DNA of 64,000 bases. Source: SFLA01 sp045595165. GTDB taxonomy: Bacteria; Bacillota; Clostridia; Oscillospirales; CAG-382. This document shows positions 38,171 through 46,752 of this stretch, one piece after another (the stretch's first letter is position 1; each line of letters starts with the position of its first letter). Where the stretch lies: positions 1 through 64,000 of the forward strand of contig JAZNZY010000022.1 of NCBI GenBank assembly GCA_045595165.1, given 5' to 3'. The notes under the pieces are model-generated. The model did not search any database. It saw only the letters and a list, made by a program, of their open reading frames with translations, and had not been told where the DNA came from. The position numbers and the translations under genes are program-made.

Positions 38171-38893
38171 TTAATTTTTCTTGCGCTTTACACCGTTGAA
38201 ATTTTCGGTGGTGCCGCCCGTCAAAAAGCGGATTGAGCGCTCTACGGAATCCTTGCTGTTGCCCCAGGGCTGATCATCAAAGCGGTAATCGAACTTGCGG
38301 CAAAACCAGGATACGTCATCCTTCAAAGTGCCCAGATAACCTCTCACCAGCTTGTCCGCATCCTCAAAAAGATTTGCGTAAACCTTTTTGGGAAGATTGG
38401 ATGAAGCGTATGTCAGTAATCTGCGGTAGTGGGGAAGACATATAACGGATGCGGAATTGAATTTATTTCTGAAATCCTCTTCCGTGTGGTAAAGATATAC
38501 CGCGGTTGCGATCATTTTGGAAAACTTCTCTTCTATACGGTCGCAAACGTAACAGCTTTCTTCCAATTCACCTATGCGTTTTACGGGCTTAGCGGATGCA
38601 TCCTTGGCAAGAAATCCTCCGGGAGCAAGTTCTTTTTTAAGAGTTTCAAGATGGCTTTCCAAGGTAAGTGCCATACCCAAGCGGTTTTTCATTGTAAACA
38701 TACGGCGGTAGTGATTTCCGCAAAAGCCTTTTTCATTTGTCTTTTTGCGTATATCGGGCTCCATCATGGATGCGCCGAGAATAAGATCCAATTCCGTTTC
38801 CTCCAGCTCTTCGAACAGCATACAGAACGGACAGTTTCCCTCACATTTCTCAAATGCTTCGTTAACGGGAATGGTATATATATGTTCGTGCAA
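38171..38893 (-). CDS. DUF6062 family Cys/His protein
   Basis: This 240-residue protein has paired Cys/His motifs arranged twice: C-P-F-C then G-F-C-G-N-H-Y-R-R-M in the first half, and C-Y-V-C-D-R-I then I-C-L-P-H-Y-R-R-L in the second. The internal duplication suggests two similar metal-binding halves. This is the pattern of DUF6062, a Clostridia family without known function. The start is TTG at 38893: a GAGAGGTGAT box lies upstream and a GTG at 38902 would fall inside that box. The promoter places the transcript start within a few bases of the Shine-Dalgarno box. Confidence 0.78.
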   Translation of the reverse strand: MHEHIYTIPVNEAFEKCEGNCPFCMLFEELEETELDLILGASMMEPDIRKKTNEKGFCGNHYRRMFTMKNRLGMALTLESHLETLKKELAPGGFLAKDASAKPVKRIGELEESCYVCDRIEEKFSKMIATAVYLYHTEEDFRNKFNSASVICLPHYRRLLTYASSNLPKKVYANLFEDADKLVRGYLGTLKDDVSWFCRKFDYRFDDQPWGNSKDSVERSIRFLTGGTTENFNGVKRKKN

Positions 38894-38914
38894 AAGTATC
38901 ACCTCTCAAAGTCT

Positions 38915-38943
38915 ATTATACATTAGCTTTTAAAGTTTTGCAA
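38915..38943 (-). promoter_or_regulatory. Promoter of the DUF6062 gene
   Basis: On the minus strand TTGCAA (38938-38943), a 17-bp spacer and TATAAT (38915-38920). The predicted start of transcription is near 38908, leaving a leader of only about 15 nt. Confidence 0.85.
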
Positions 38944-38958
38944 TACAAAGGTTTTGTT

Positions 38959-39792
38959 ATGGATATAATTTTCGAAAATGATAAAGTAATAATAAAAAAC
39001 CTGCCCCATTTTTCTTTGGATCAGACCTTTGATTGCGGTCAATGCTTTCGCTTTAACCGCGGTTCCGATGGAATCTGGCAGGGAGTAGCGTTTGGTAAGT
39101 ATCTTTCCGGTTATACCGATGGAGAGGATACCGTTATCTTTTGCGGAAAAGAAGAGTATTTTGAGGTATGGGAAGGCTTTTTCGATTTAAAAAGAGATTA
39201 TTCCCTTGTGTGCGCTTCCTTTTCCCACGATGCGCAGGTATCTGATGCATCGGAAATAGGAAAAGGTATACGAATTCTTAAGCAGGATAAATGGGAAACC
39301 CTTATTTCCTTTATAATTTCCCAAAATAACAATATTCCACGTATCAAAAAGATAATAGAAGCCTTGTGCGAATCCTTGGGCGACCCCTTGGGAAACGGAT
39401 TGTATTCATTCCCCACGCCCGAAAAAATTCTTGCCGCAGGGGAAGAGGGGCTTGCTCCCATCAAAGCGGGCTTCCGTGTGAAATACATACTTGATGCGGC
39501 TCACCGCGTTCACAGCGGCGATATCGATCTTGAACACATAGCGTCCCTTTCTTACGAAGAGGCGGAAGCCGAGCTTATGAAGATAAAAGGCGTGGGCAAA
39601 AAGGTTGCATCCTGCGTGCTCCTTTTCGGCTATGGATTTTTGTCCGCTTTCCCCATAGACGTTTGGGTAAAACGGATATTGGAAAAATATTACGACGAAT
39701 CCTTTGATCCTTCATCTCTGGGAGAATATGCGGGAATAGCCCAGCAATATTTGTTTTACAGAGAAAGATTCGTTATATCAAACCAAAATTAA
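38959..39792 (+). CDS. OGG-type 8-oxoguanine DNA glycosylase
   Basis: The 277-residue protein has an N-terminal OGG fold (D-Q-T-F-D-C-G-Q-C-F-R-F at about 21-32) and an HhH-GPD domain with I-K-G-V-G-K-K-V-A-S-C-V-L-L-F-G-Y and F-P-I-D-V-W-V-K-R. The second Lys of G-K-K-V-A is the likely Schiff-base lysine and the Asp of P-I-D-V the catalytic acid. These features match the bifunctional glycosylase/lyase that excises 8-oxoguanine. The ATG at 38959 gives the conserved N-terminus. It is divergent from the DUF6062 gene with 65 bp between starts. Confidence 0.9.
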   Translation: MDIIFENDKVIIKNLPHFSLDQTFDCGQCFRFNRGSDGIWQGVAFGKYLSGYTDGEDTVIFCGKEEYFEVWEGFFDLKRDYSLVCASFSHDAQVSDASEIGKGIRILKQDKWETLISFIISQNNNIPRIKKIIEALCESLGDPLGNGLYSFPTPEKILAAGEEGLAPIKAGFRVKYILDAAHRVHSGDIDLEHIASLSYEEAEAELMKIKGVGKKVASCVLLFGYGFLSAFPIDVWVKRILEKYYDESFDPSSLGEYAGIAQQYLFYRERFVISNQN

Positions 39793-39793
39793 A

Positions 39794-39816
39794 GACCTGC
39801 CCTAAAAAGGCAGGTC
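39794..39816. terminator. Terminator-like hairpin between the glycosylase and the Cys-rich peptide gene
   Basis: GACCTGCC pairs with GGCAGGTC around CTAAAAA, flanked by short T or A tracts on both sides. It separates two convergent genes. Confidence 0.7.
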
Positions 39817-39852
39817 CTTAACACCTCTGTCAGCAAGAGGCTTTCGCGGGGG

Positions 39853-39948
39853 TTAACCGCAGCAGCAACAGATGATGATCGCGATAAGAATAATGATCCA
39901 GCAGCAGTTACCGCCGTTGTTTCCAAAAAATTGATCAAAACAAGCCAT
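39853..39948 (-). CDS. 31-residue Cys-rich single-helix membrane peptide
   Basis: This short minus-strand frame encodes a polar start (M-A-C-F-D-Q-F-F-G-N-N-G-G-N-C-C-W), a hydrophobic helix rich in Ile (I-I-I-L-I-A-I-I-I) and a C-terminal C-C-C-C-G. Seven of 31 residues are Cys. A GGGAGG box lies 7-12 bp before the ATG, and a hairpin follows the stop. The layout (Gly/Asn-rich head, one membrane helix) recalls the tiny YjcZ-type spore or membrane peptides of Bacillota, but the Cys clusters are unusual. Expression is not shown. Confidence 0.6.
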   Translation of the reverse strand: MACFDQFFGNNGGNCCWIIILIAIIICCCCG

Positions 39949-40051
39949 CGGGCATCCTCCCTTCCTATTTGCATAGTATGTGTTATTTTGAAAATGTGTT
40001 ACCCGGCTTTTTGCCGTCCTATATTACAGTTGTATGCGAGGTAGTTAAAAA

Positions 40052-40612
40052 ATGATAATTCTTGCTTCGAAATCTCCCAGACGAAGAGAAATACTTGATA
40101 CTCTGGAATTTGAATACCGTTGTGTCCCTGCGGAAACCGATGAAACTCCCGTGGAGGGAATGTCCCCGGCGGATACAGTTATGCTGTTTTCGGAGCGCAA
40201 GGCGTTCGCTGTAAAGGATGAAGCCGAATACGGCGATATAGTTTTGGGAATGGATACTATGGTGTGCGTCGACGGGGAGCTTTTGGGTAAGCCCAAGGAC
40301 GAAGAGGATGCTTTCCGTATGCTTAAAATGTTAAGCGGCAGAAAACACAACGTTATTACGGGATATACGGTTATTTGCGGCAATAAATGGGAAAGCGGAT
40401 GTGTTTCCACGGACGTGTATTTCCGCCCACTTACCGATTCCGAAATACGTTGGTATATCTCCACGAAAGAGCCGATGGATAAAGCAGGCAGTTACGGTAT
40501 CCAGGGCAAGGGAAGCCTTTTTGTTGAAGCTGTGGAGGGAGATTTCTTTTCGGTTATCGGATTTCCTGTGTGCACCGTGTTCAATGTTATCAAAAAGTTG
40601 AAAAAGCGTTAA
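40052..40612 (+). CDS. maf: Maf family nucleoside triphosphate pyrophosphatase
   Basis: The 186-residue protein has the Maf signature L-A-S-K-S-P-R-R-R-E-I-L at the N-terminus, E-T-D-E-T-P, S-E-R-K-A, G-M-D-T-M-V (catalytic Asp), G-K-P-K-D-E-E-D-A-F-R-M-L and a C-terminal Y-G-I-Q-G-K-G-S-L-F-V. Maf proteins hydrolyse dTTP, UTP or modified nucleotides and have been linked to septum arrest. The likely T-type specificity is inferred from the family. Length is normal. Confidence 0.94.
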   Translation: MIILASKSPRRREILDTLEFEYRCVPAETDETPVEGMSPADTVMLFSERKAFAVKDEAEYGDIVLGMDTMVCVDGELLGKPKDEEDAFRMLKMLSGRKHNVITGYTVICGNKWESGCVSTDVYFRPLTDSEIRWYISTKEPMDKAGSYGIQGKGSLFVEAVEGDFFSVIGFPVCTVFNVIKKLKKR

Positions 40613-40630
40613 CAAATATTACGTTGGTAA

Positions 40631-40659
40631 TTGACTTTACTGTAAAAACTGTGTATAAT
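40631..40659 (+). promoter_or_regulatory. Promoter of the phosphodiester glycosidase gene
   Basis: TTGACT (40631-40636), a 17-bp spacer and TATAAT (40654-40659), with an AAGGAG box at 40679-40684 before the start. Confidence 0.88.
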
Positions 40660-40694
40660 TGATATGAAATTTCAATATAAGGAGACGACATTTT

Positions 40695-43418
40695 ATGAAA
40701 TTCACCAAAAACGCAGTAGCGCTTCTTTTGGCGCTTGTTATGGTCGGCTCTATGGCATCCGTTCTGGCTTTTGCAGGCTACGGCTTGGAAGCTACTTCGG
40801 AAGCATACGAGGTAGACGATAATGTTTTCCACACCGGCTATGAGATCACCAGCGGTGAAAACGGCAACACCGTTACCGCGCAGGCTCTTGAGTTTGACCC
40901 TGCAGACGGCTACGTTCCCGTTGTATTCGCTGCAAACGCAGGTTGGACTTCCCAGCTTCACAATAGTACAAAACTTAATGGACACTTTGACAGGGCTTCC
41001 ATTGAGCGTTGGGGATATGAGCCCGTTGCTGCTATCAACGGTTCTTTCTTCAGCCTTGCCAACGGTTTCCTTAACGCTATCAATATTACTGACGGCAGAA
41101 TTACCTGCGCTCACGTTGGTTATACCGGCGAATTGGTAACCTTTGACAGCAAGGGTGCTATGCAGGTCGTTAAGAGCAGCCTTGATTATAAGCTTTATGC
41201 TGACGGTAACGAGCTTAAGAATGCTCTTACATATATCAATAAAGTAGACGGCGGCACCGCAAACGATAAGGTTTATTACTGGGATTCCGCTTGCGGCACC
41301 ATCTCCGATTCCGCCGAATATGAAAAAGGCGTTGAAGTACTTTGTAATAAAGTATTGGGCACCGAGCTTTCCGTCGGCGGCACCCTGGTAGGTGAGGTTG
41401 TTTCCGTAGGTACGGATACTTACGGTACCGGCATCGGCACTAATCAGTTTGTTCTTTACTGCAAAAACGGTTCTCCTTTTGCAGAATCTCTTAAGAATCT
41501 TAAAGCAGGCTCCGAAGTGCAGATAACCGTTAACGAATCTATCGAAGAATCCAGAGAAGTTATGGAAAACTGCTCTTCCGCTATCGAAAATATCGGTTGG
41601 CTGGTAAAGGACGGCGTTGACCAGACTCAGATTCAGAGCACTATCGGTACTCACTCCGTTACCACTCAGGCACGTTGGACCGCATTCGGCACCAAGCCCG
41701 ATGGATCTTACGTATTCTTCACCACCGAGGGTGGCTCTACCGGCGCAGACGGCTCTGTAACTCTCCGCGACGTTGCAAAGGCAATGATGGAACTTGGCTG
41801 CAATAATGTTATCCGTATGGACGGCGGCGGATCTTCTGCTATGTACCTTGCAGATGCAGGCAACGGCGAGCCCGGCTACGTTCAGTATTCTTCCCGTTCT
41901 GTTTCCGACTGTATACTGGTAGTTAAGGTTGCTTCCATGCTTCCTTCCGAAGAGCTTGTAGCAGCACTTGATGCGGCTATAGCAAAGGGCGAAGAAGCAG
42001 AAGAATCCGCAAACATCACTCTCGCTCTTGAGGCTGCAAAGGCTGTCCGCGCAGACGAAAGATCCACCGAAGGCGACTACAAGCGCGCTATAATGAAGAT
42101 CTCTGCTGCACTTGCAGGCAAGCAGGAGCTTCAGGCTCTTGTTGCAAAGGCAGCAAACGTTAAATTTACCGAATACTCTCAGTTCGTTCTTGATCACCTC
42201 CGCGCTGCATACGACGTAGCAAGCTCTGTTATAGCAAATAAAGAAGCTACCGCAGACGAGATCAAGAATGCATACAATGAACTTCTGTACTGGTATTCTC
42301 TTTCCGGCGACCAGTCTGTAAACATTGCATACGGAAAGGATTACACCACGTCTCAGCTGTTCCAACAGGGCGGTGCAGCATCCGGTTGGGGTTGGGATGA
42401 AAATGCACCTATTTCTTATCCCGATGAATACGGCAAATCTCTTACCGATGGCGTTATCGCCGATTCCGGGGCTGCTTATTCTGACGTAGCTTGGGTAGGC
42501 TTTAATCACAACACTCCTGACTATAAAGAAAACGGATATAGCTGGATCACAGTTGATCTTGGCTCTGTTCAGGCTATAAACAAGGCTGTTCTTCACGTTG
42601 GTACTGTTGCTCTCGGCAGCGGTATCAGTGCTGACGGTCTGAAGGTTGAATTCTTTGTTTCCGACGATGAACAGAACTGGACTTCTATCGGCTCTGCAAC
42701 TGCTGAAAATATTGCCACTTCCTCTGTTGAAGCTGTTGCTGTTACCGCAAATGCATCCGGACGTTATGTTCAGGCTCGTTTTACACGCAGTGGTTGGATG
42801 TTCGTATCCGAGCTTGAAGTGTGTGTCGATTTAGAGGCTATCGACGAAGGCTTGTATCTTACCGCATTCAACAAATCCATTCTTGCAGACGAAACATCTA
42901 TCTTCACCTCCGGCACCATTACCGCAGCATCTCACAACCCCAAGTGGACTCAGAACATCTGGCTTGAGTGGAACGAAACGCTTGAAGCATACGTTGTAAC
43001 CAAGAATGTTTTTGCAAACGGTTCCTTCAGCGATTACACCCTTAAGGAAGGCGAGATCATCATCGCTGTTCACCACGATTCCAATGTTGCTGTTATGAAC
43101 CAGAACCTTGCAAAAGCTGCAAAGGTTGGCGATATTTTGGTGCTTAACGGTATTGACATTGAAAATCTCACCACCGATATCGGCGCATATTTCTATTTCG
43201 CACCCGGTTATTATCCCGGCGATGTTGATATGGACGGAGCGATCACCGCAACCGATTATTTTATAATCAGACGTGCAGTTCTCGGTATGATCGATCTTGA
43301 TGATTATCAGACAGATCTTGCAGACGTAAACGGTAACGGCAAGATCGATGCAAGAGATTATTATCTCGTTAAGCGTGCTTTCCTTTCCGAAGATAATTCC
43401 ATTCTCGGTTGGAAATAA
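40695..43418 (+). CDS. Secreted phosphodiester glycosidase (NAGPA-type) with discoidin-like, shared and dockerin domains
   Basis: The 907-residue protein has a signal peptide (about 1-27), a phosphodiester glycosidase domain related to NAGPA (about 60-420; A-I-N-G-S-F-F at about 113, then R-W-T-A-F-G, G-C-N-N-V-I-R-M-D-G-G-G-S-S-A-M), a helical linker (about 420-525), a discoidin-like domain (about 535-710) paralogous to the protein at 12510, an unrecognised domain (721-841) shared with the protein at 32770, and a dockerin (842-900) with two complete loops, DVDMDGAITATD and DVNGNGKIDARD. NAGPA-type domains cleave GlcNAc-phosphodiester links, so the substrate may be a phosphoglycan. Codon bias suggests high expression. 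Confidence 0.85.
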   Translation: MKFTKNAVALLLALVMVGSMASVLAFAGYGLEATSEAYEVDDNVFHTGYEITSGENGNTVTAQALEFDPADGYVPVVFAANAGWTSQLHNSTKLNGHFDRASIERWGYEPVAAINGSFFSLANGFLNAINITDGRITCAHVGYTGELVTFDSKGAMQVVKSSLDYKLYADGNELKNALTYINKVDGGTANDKVYYWDSACGTISDSAEYEKGVEVLCNKVLGTELSVGGTLVGEVVSVGTDTYGTGIGTNQFVLYCKNGSPFAESLKNLKAGSEVQITVNESIEESREVMENCSSAIENIGWLVKDGVDQTQIQSTIGTHSVTTQARWTAFGTKPDGSYVFFTTEGGSTGADGSVTLRDVAKAMMELGCNNVIRMDGGGSSAMYLADAGNGEPGYVQYSSRSVSDCILVVKVASMLPSEELVAALDAAIAKGEEAEESANITLALEAAKAVRADERSTEGDYKRAIMKISAALAGKQELQALVAKAANVKFTEYSQFVLDHLRAAYDVASSVIANKEATADEIKNAYNELLYWYSLSGDQSVNIAYGKDYTTSQLFQQGGAASGWGWDENAPISYPDEYGKSLTDGVIADSGAAYSDVAWVGFNHNTPDYKENGYSWITVDLGSVQAINKAVLHVGTVALGSGISADGLKVEFFVSDDEQNWTSIGSATAENIATSSVEAVAVTANASGRYVQARFTRSGWMFVSELEVCVDLEAIDEGLYLTAFNKSILADETSIFTSGTITAASHNPKWTQNIWLEWNETLEAYVVTKNVFANGSFSDYTLKEGEIIIAVHHDSNVAVMNQNLAKAAKVGDILVLNGIDIENLTTDIGAYFYFAPGYYPGDVDMDGAITATDYFIIRRAVLGMIDLDDYQTDLADVNGNGKIDARDYYLVKRAFLSEDNSILGWK

Positions 43419-43437
43419 GAAATAAACCTATAATTTT

Positions 43438-43466
43438 ACCGCGCCCATCAGGGTGCGGTATTTTTT
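43438..43466 (+). terminator. Intrinsic terminator before sigK
   Basis: ACCGCGCCC pairs with GGGTGCGGT (one G-T pair) around ATCA, followed by T6. Confidence 0.85.
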
Positions 43467-43508
43467 CATTTTGCTTTCCGTATAATTACGGGAGGTGATA
43501 AATACAAA

Positions 43509-44204
43509 ATGCTTTCCGCAGTTGCTTTTTTCTTTTCCCGTATCGTATGTATGTTTTTGCGCGTATCCGGCGGTAATAATTTTCCCCCGCCCTTAAGCGC
43601 GAAGGAAGAAAAATACTATTTTTCTTTGGCAAGAAAAGGGGATATGTCTGCACGTAATACATTGATCGAGCACAATCTCCGTCTTGTCGCACATATTGTT
43701 AAAAAATACTATTCGTCCTATCCCGATCAGGATGATCTGGTTTCTATCGGTACCATTGGGCTGATAAAGGCTATAGACACCTTTGATATCAAAAACGGCA
43801 CCCGCTTTGCCACTTATGCGGGGAAGTGTTTGCAGAATGAAATACTTATGTATTTTCGTTCCCGCAAAAAGCTTTCCTGCGAGGTGAGTATCGAAGAACC
43901 GGTAGATGTGGATAAAGACGGAAATCCTCTCACGTATATGGATATAATCAGCACGGATGAGGATATGGTGGATGAGATAGATACCCGTATCCGTTCCTCG
44001 GCGGCATACAAAGCGATCAATACCGTGCTTACTCCCAGAGAGCGTACCATAATCCTTCTCCGTTACGGTCTTACCGAGGAGGGCAAGGTATATCCTCAAC
44101 GTGAAGTGGCGGAGAAAATGGGCATATCCCGTTCATACGTTTCACGCCTTGAAAAGGGTGCTTTGGAAAAGCTGTGCGGCTATATGGAAAAACGCAGACT
44201 TTAA
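43509..44204 (+). CDS. sigK: Sporulation sigma factor SigK
   Basis: The 231-residue protein has sigma-70 region 2 (N-L-R-L-V-A-H-I-V-K-K-Y-Y and D-L-V-S-I-G-T-I-G-L-I-K-A) and region 4 (L-T-P-R-E-R-T-I-I-L-L-R-Y-G-L; R-S-Y-V-S-R-L-E-K). The segment G-N-N-F-P-P-P-L-S-A-K-E-E-K-Y-Y and the whole region order match SigK more closely than SigE. A short hydrophobic N-terminus precedes it and may be a pro-sequence. The gene is uninterrupted, so there is no skin-type element. SigK directs late mother-cell transcription. Confidence 0.92.
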   Translation: MLSAVAFFFSRIVCMFLRVSGGNNFPPPLSAKEEKYYFSLARKGDMSARNTLIEHNLRLVAHIVKKYYSSYPDQDDLVSIGTIGLIKAIDTFDIKNGTRFATYAGKCLQNEILMYFRSRKKLSCEVSIEEPVDVDKDGNPLTYMDIISTDEDMVDEIDTRIRSSAAYKAINTVLTPRERTIILLRYGLTEEGKVYPQREVAEKMGISRSYVSRLEKGALEKLCGYMEKRRL

Positions 44205-44236
44205 TTATTTTTAACCAAACGGATTTCAAAAAACGC

Positions 44237-44265
44237 TTGAAAAGACGGTGTTTGTATAGTATAAT
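44237..44265 (+). promoter_or_regulatory. Promoter of the solute-binding protein operon
   Basis: TTGAAA (44237-44242), a 17-bp spacer and TATAAT (44260-44265), 72 bp before the start. Confidence 0.85.
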
Positions 44266-44337
44266 CAAATTAAGAGTGAAAACATCAAAAATTTCATCTT
44301 TGAATATGATTCTTTGGCAAATGAAAGGACGTTACAT

Positions 44338-45864
44338 ATGAAAAAAAGACTGTTTGCGTGTATTTTGCTTTTGGTTATGTCCGTAGGCGTTCTCGCCGCA
44401 TGTAACCAAGGCGATAAAGACGATCTTTCCCTGGACGTTTCGGAGGGTGATACCTTTTTCGGCTTTGATTTGCCCGAGGATATAGATAAATTCAAGGGTA
44501 CTACCGTAAAAGTGCTCAGCACCGCTACCAATGACGATTGGTCTTATCAGATACAGCCCTCCTCCAACCCCAACTTTTCCGCAGACACCGCTTCCGCTAT
44601 CGTTACCGCTGCGGCAGAACGTACCAGATTGGTTGAAGAAAAGCTGGGCATAACCATCGAAGAGCAGGTGGTGTACACCTCCAACCGTTACGGCGGCGAA
44701 ATGTACCAGCGCATTTTATCCGATCTTACCGTCGGCGGCGGAGATTACCTCTTCTGTATGCCCGCATCAACTGAGGCGGCTATGCTGTCTACAGAAGGCG
44801 TGCTGAGAGATCTTACCACCGTAGAAACCTTGGATATCACCAACGAATGGTGGTCCCAATCCTTTAACGAAAAGGTCGCTATTGCAGGAAGTGTATATTT
44901 CACCATCGGCGATATCGGATATGTAAATAAAAACGCCACACTTTTCGTAGCGTTCAACAAGAATATGGTAGAGGAAAAACATCTTCTTGATGATTACGGT
45001 TATTCCTCTCTTTACGAAATGGTGGACGACGGCGCGTGGACGCAGGACGTACTTTACTCTATGTCCAAGGCGGTTTATCAGGATCTTAACGAAAACAACA
45101 AGTCCGACGTGGGCGACATTCTGGGCTTTGCCCAGCAAGACGGTGTTATAGCCTGCCTGCTCTCCGGCGCAGGGGAAACCATTGCCACTCCCGATGCGGA
45201 CGGATATCCCGCTCTCACCATCAACAACGAGCGTGCCATCTCCCTTATTTCCGATGCGCAGGACTTTTTGCAGGATAATTCCAGCGGTTTTATTTCCGCA
45301 AGCGATTATTTCAACGTTTCCAATGTGCCTGTATCCGACGTAATCGTTCCCGAATTCAAAGCAGACCGCCTGCTGTTCCTTATGGAAGCGGTACTTAATC
45401 TCCCTCTCCTCCGTGATATGGAAAGTGATTTCGGAGTACTTCCCACTCCCAAATATGATAAGGAGCAGGAAGGATACTATTCCCGTATCGGCGGTTGGTC
45501 CTGCGATACTATTTGTATTCCCGTTTTTGTCAAAGACAAAAATCTTGAGCTTGCCGGATATGTTCTGGATGCTCTGGGCGCGGCTTCCCGTGCAAATCTT
45601 AACCGTGTGTACTACGAGCAGACTCTCCAGTACCAGATCTCCCGCGATGACGAATCTATGCGTATGCTGGATATAATCTTCGAGTCCCGTATTCCCGATA
45701 TGTGCGAGATCTACCGCTGGGGCACTATGTACGATACTGTTACCAAAATGTATAAAGCAGGTAAGGATACTTTCGTTTCCGCTTATGAAAAAGCAGAGCC
45801 CGGCACCCTTGCCGAAATGGAAGAAACAATAGAAATATTTAAGTCTCTCCAAGAGAGTAACTGA
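44338..45864 (+). CDS. Extracellular solute-binding lipoprotein
   Basis: The 508-residue protein has a lipoprotein signal (V-L-A-A-C, lipidated Cys near residue 21) and the two-lobe pattern of carbohydrate ABC solute-binding proteins: G-I-T-I-E-E-Q, I-L-S-D-L-T-V-G-G-G-D-Y, F-A-V/A-F-N-K-N-M-V-E and a D-L-N-E-N-N-K-S-D-V-G-D calcium-type loop often found in this group. No permease or ATPase gene is adjacent; the next genes encode a sugar isomerase-like and an oxidoreductase-like protein, suggesting an oligosaccharide or cyclitol pathway. The transporter partners must lie elsewhere. Confidence 0.85.
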   Translation: MKKRLFACILLLVMSVGVLAACNQGDKDDLSLDVSEGDTFFGFDLPEDIDKFKGTTVKVLSTATNDDWSYQIQPSSNPNFSADTASAIVTAAAERTRLVEEKLGITIEEQVVYTSNRYGGEMYQRILSDLTVGGGDYLFCMPASTEAAMLSTEGVLRDLTTVETLDITNEWWSQSFNEKVAIAGSVYFTIGDIGYVNKNATLFVAFNKNMVEEKHLLDDYGYSSLYEMVDDGAWTQDVLYSMSKAVYQDLNENNKSDVGDILGFAQQDGVIACLLSGAGETIATPDADGYPALTINNERAISLISDAQDFLQDNSSGFISASDYFNVSNVPVSDVIVPEFKADRLLFLMEAVLNLPLLRDMESDFGVLPTPKYDKEQEGYYSRIGGWSCDTICIPVFVKDKNLELAGYVLDALGAASRANLNRVYYEQTLQYQISRDDESMRMLDIIFESRIPDMCEIYRWGTMYDTVTKMYKAGKDTFVSAYEKAEPGTLAEMEETIEIFKSLQESN

Positions 45865-45878
45865 AAGGATAAATAATT

Positions 45879-46736
45879 ATGGAAAAAAGATTTTCTATCG
45901 GTGTAATGACCGATTCCTTCAAGAAACCCTTTTTTGAAGCACTTGACAAAGCAGTAGAGGTTGGCGCTCAGGGCATACAGCTTTACGTTGTTGAGGGCGA
46001 AATGTCCTACAAGACCTTTGACGATGCAAAGATAAAGGCTGTTAACGATGCTCTTGCGGCACACAACCTTGTTGTTTCCGCAGTTTGCGGCGACTTTGGC
46101 GGTCACGGCTTCGCTACCGAAGAGGAAAACGCTTGGAAGATCCCTGCTTCCAAGGAGGTTGCTTCCCTTGCAAAGAAGCTGGGCAGCTCCGTTGTTACCA
46201 CTCATATCGGCTGTGTTCCCGAAGATAAAGATTCCGAGGAATATATCCGTATGAAGAACGCATGCAAGGATATGGGCGATTACGCCGCATCTATCGGCGT
46301 AACCTTCGCTATCGAAACCGGTCCCGAAAAGGCAACCGTTCTTGCAGATTTCATCCGTGATGTTGACAGCAAGGGTATCGGTGTAAACCTGGACCCTGCA
46401 AACCTTATAATGGTTACCGGCGATGATCCCGTTCAGGCAGTATACACTCTTAAGGATTTCATCGTACATACCCACGCAAAAGACGGTATTATGATCAAGC
46501 AGACCGATCCCAAGATCATCTACACCTTCTTTGCAGAAGGCGGTATTGAGGATATGCGTATGTCCGATTACTTCCTTGAGCTTCCTTTGGGCGAAGGTAA
46601 GGTGGATTTCGATGCATATCTTAACGCTCTTACCGATATCGGCTTCAAGGGCTTCCTCACTATCGAGCGCGAATGCGGCGCAGATCCTTACGCAGATATT
46701 CTTAAAGCGGCAGACTTCCTCAGAAGCAAAATATAA
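45879..46736 (+). CDS. Sugar phosphate isomerase/epimerase (TIM-barrel)
   Basis: The 285-residue cytosolic protein has the xylose-isomerase-like (AP endonuclease 2) barrel pattern: G-A-Q-G-I-Q-L-Y near 28-35, T-T-H-I-G near 107, A-I-E-T-G-P near 145 with the metal-binding Glu, L-D-P-A-N near 170, H-T-H-A-K-D near 197, and L-G-E-G-K-V-D-F near 236. These are the usual metal and catalytic positions. It lies 14 bp after the solute-binding gene and 16 bp before an oxidoreductase gene, a common trio in sugar or inositol use. The substrate is not determined. Confidence 0.87.
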   Translation: MEKRFSIGVMTDSFKKPFFEALDKAVEVGAQGIQLYVVEGEMSYKTFDDAKIKAVNDALAAHNLVVSAVCGDFGGHGFATEEENAWKIPASKEVASLAKKLGSSVVTTHIGCVPEDKDSEEYIRMKNACKDMGDYAASIGVTFAIETGPEKATVLADFIRDVDSKGIGVNLDPANLIMVTGDDPVQAVYTLKDFIVHTHAKDGIMIKQTDPKIIYTFFAEGGIEDMRMSDYFLELPLGEGKVDFDAYLNALTDIGFKGFLTIERECGADPYADILKAADFLRSKI

Positions 46737-46752
46737 AAACGAGGTGTAAAAA

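Noticed and set aside
39789..39974. A 61-codon minus-strand frame overlapping the Cys-rich peptide gene
   Set aside because: It is in another frame; the 31-residue frame has the better ribosome-binding site and a membrane-peptide composition.
40590..42596. A 668-codon open frame on the minus strand
   Set aside because: It is antisense to the phosphodiester glycosidase gene, whose strong codon bias leaves the reverse frame open; the translation shows no domain, and no ribosome-binding site was seen.
43509..44204. Interrupted sigK (skin element)
   Set aside because: The reading frame is continuous from region 2 to region 4.
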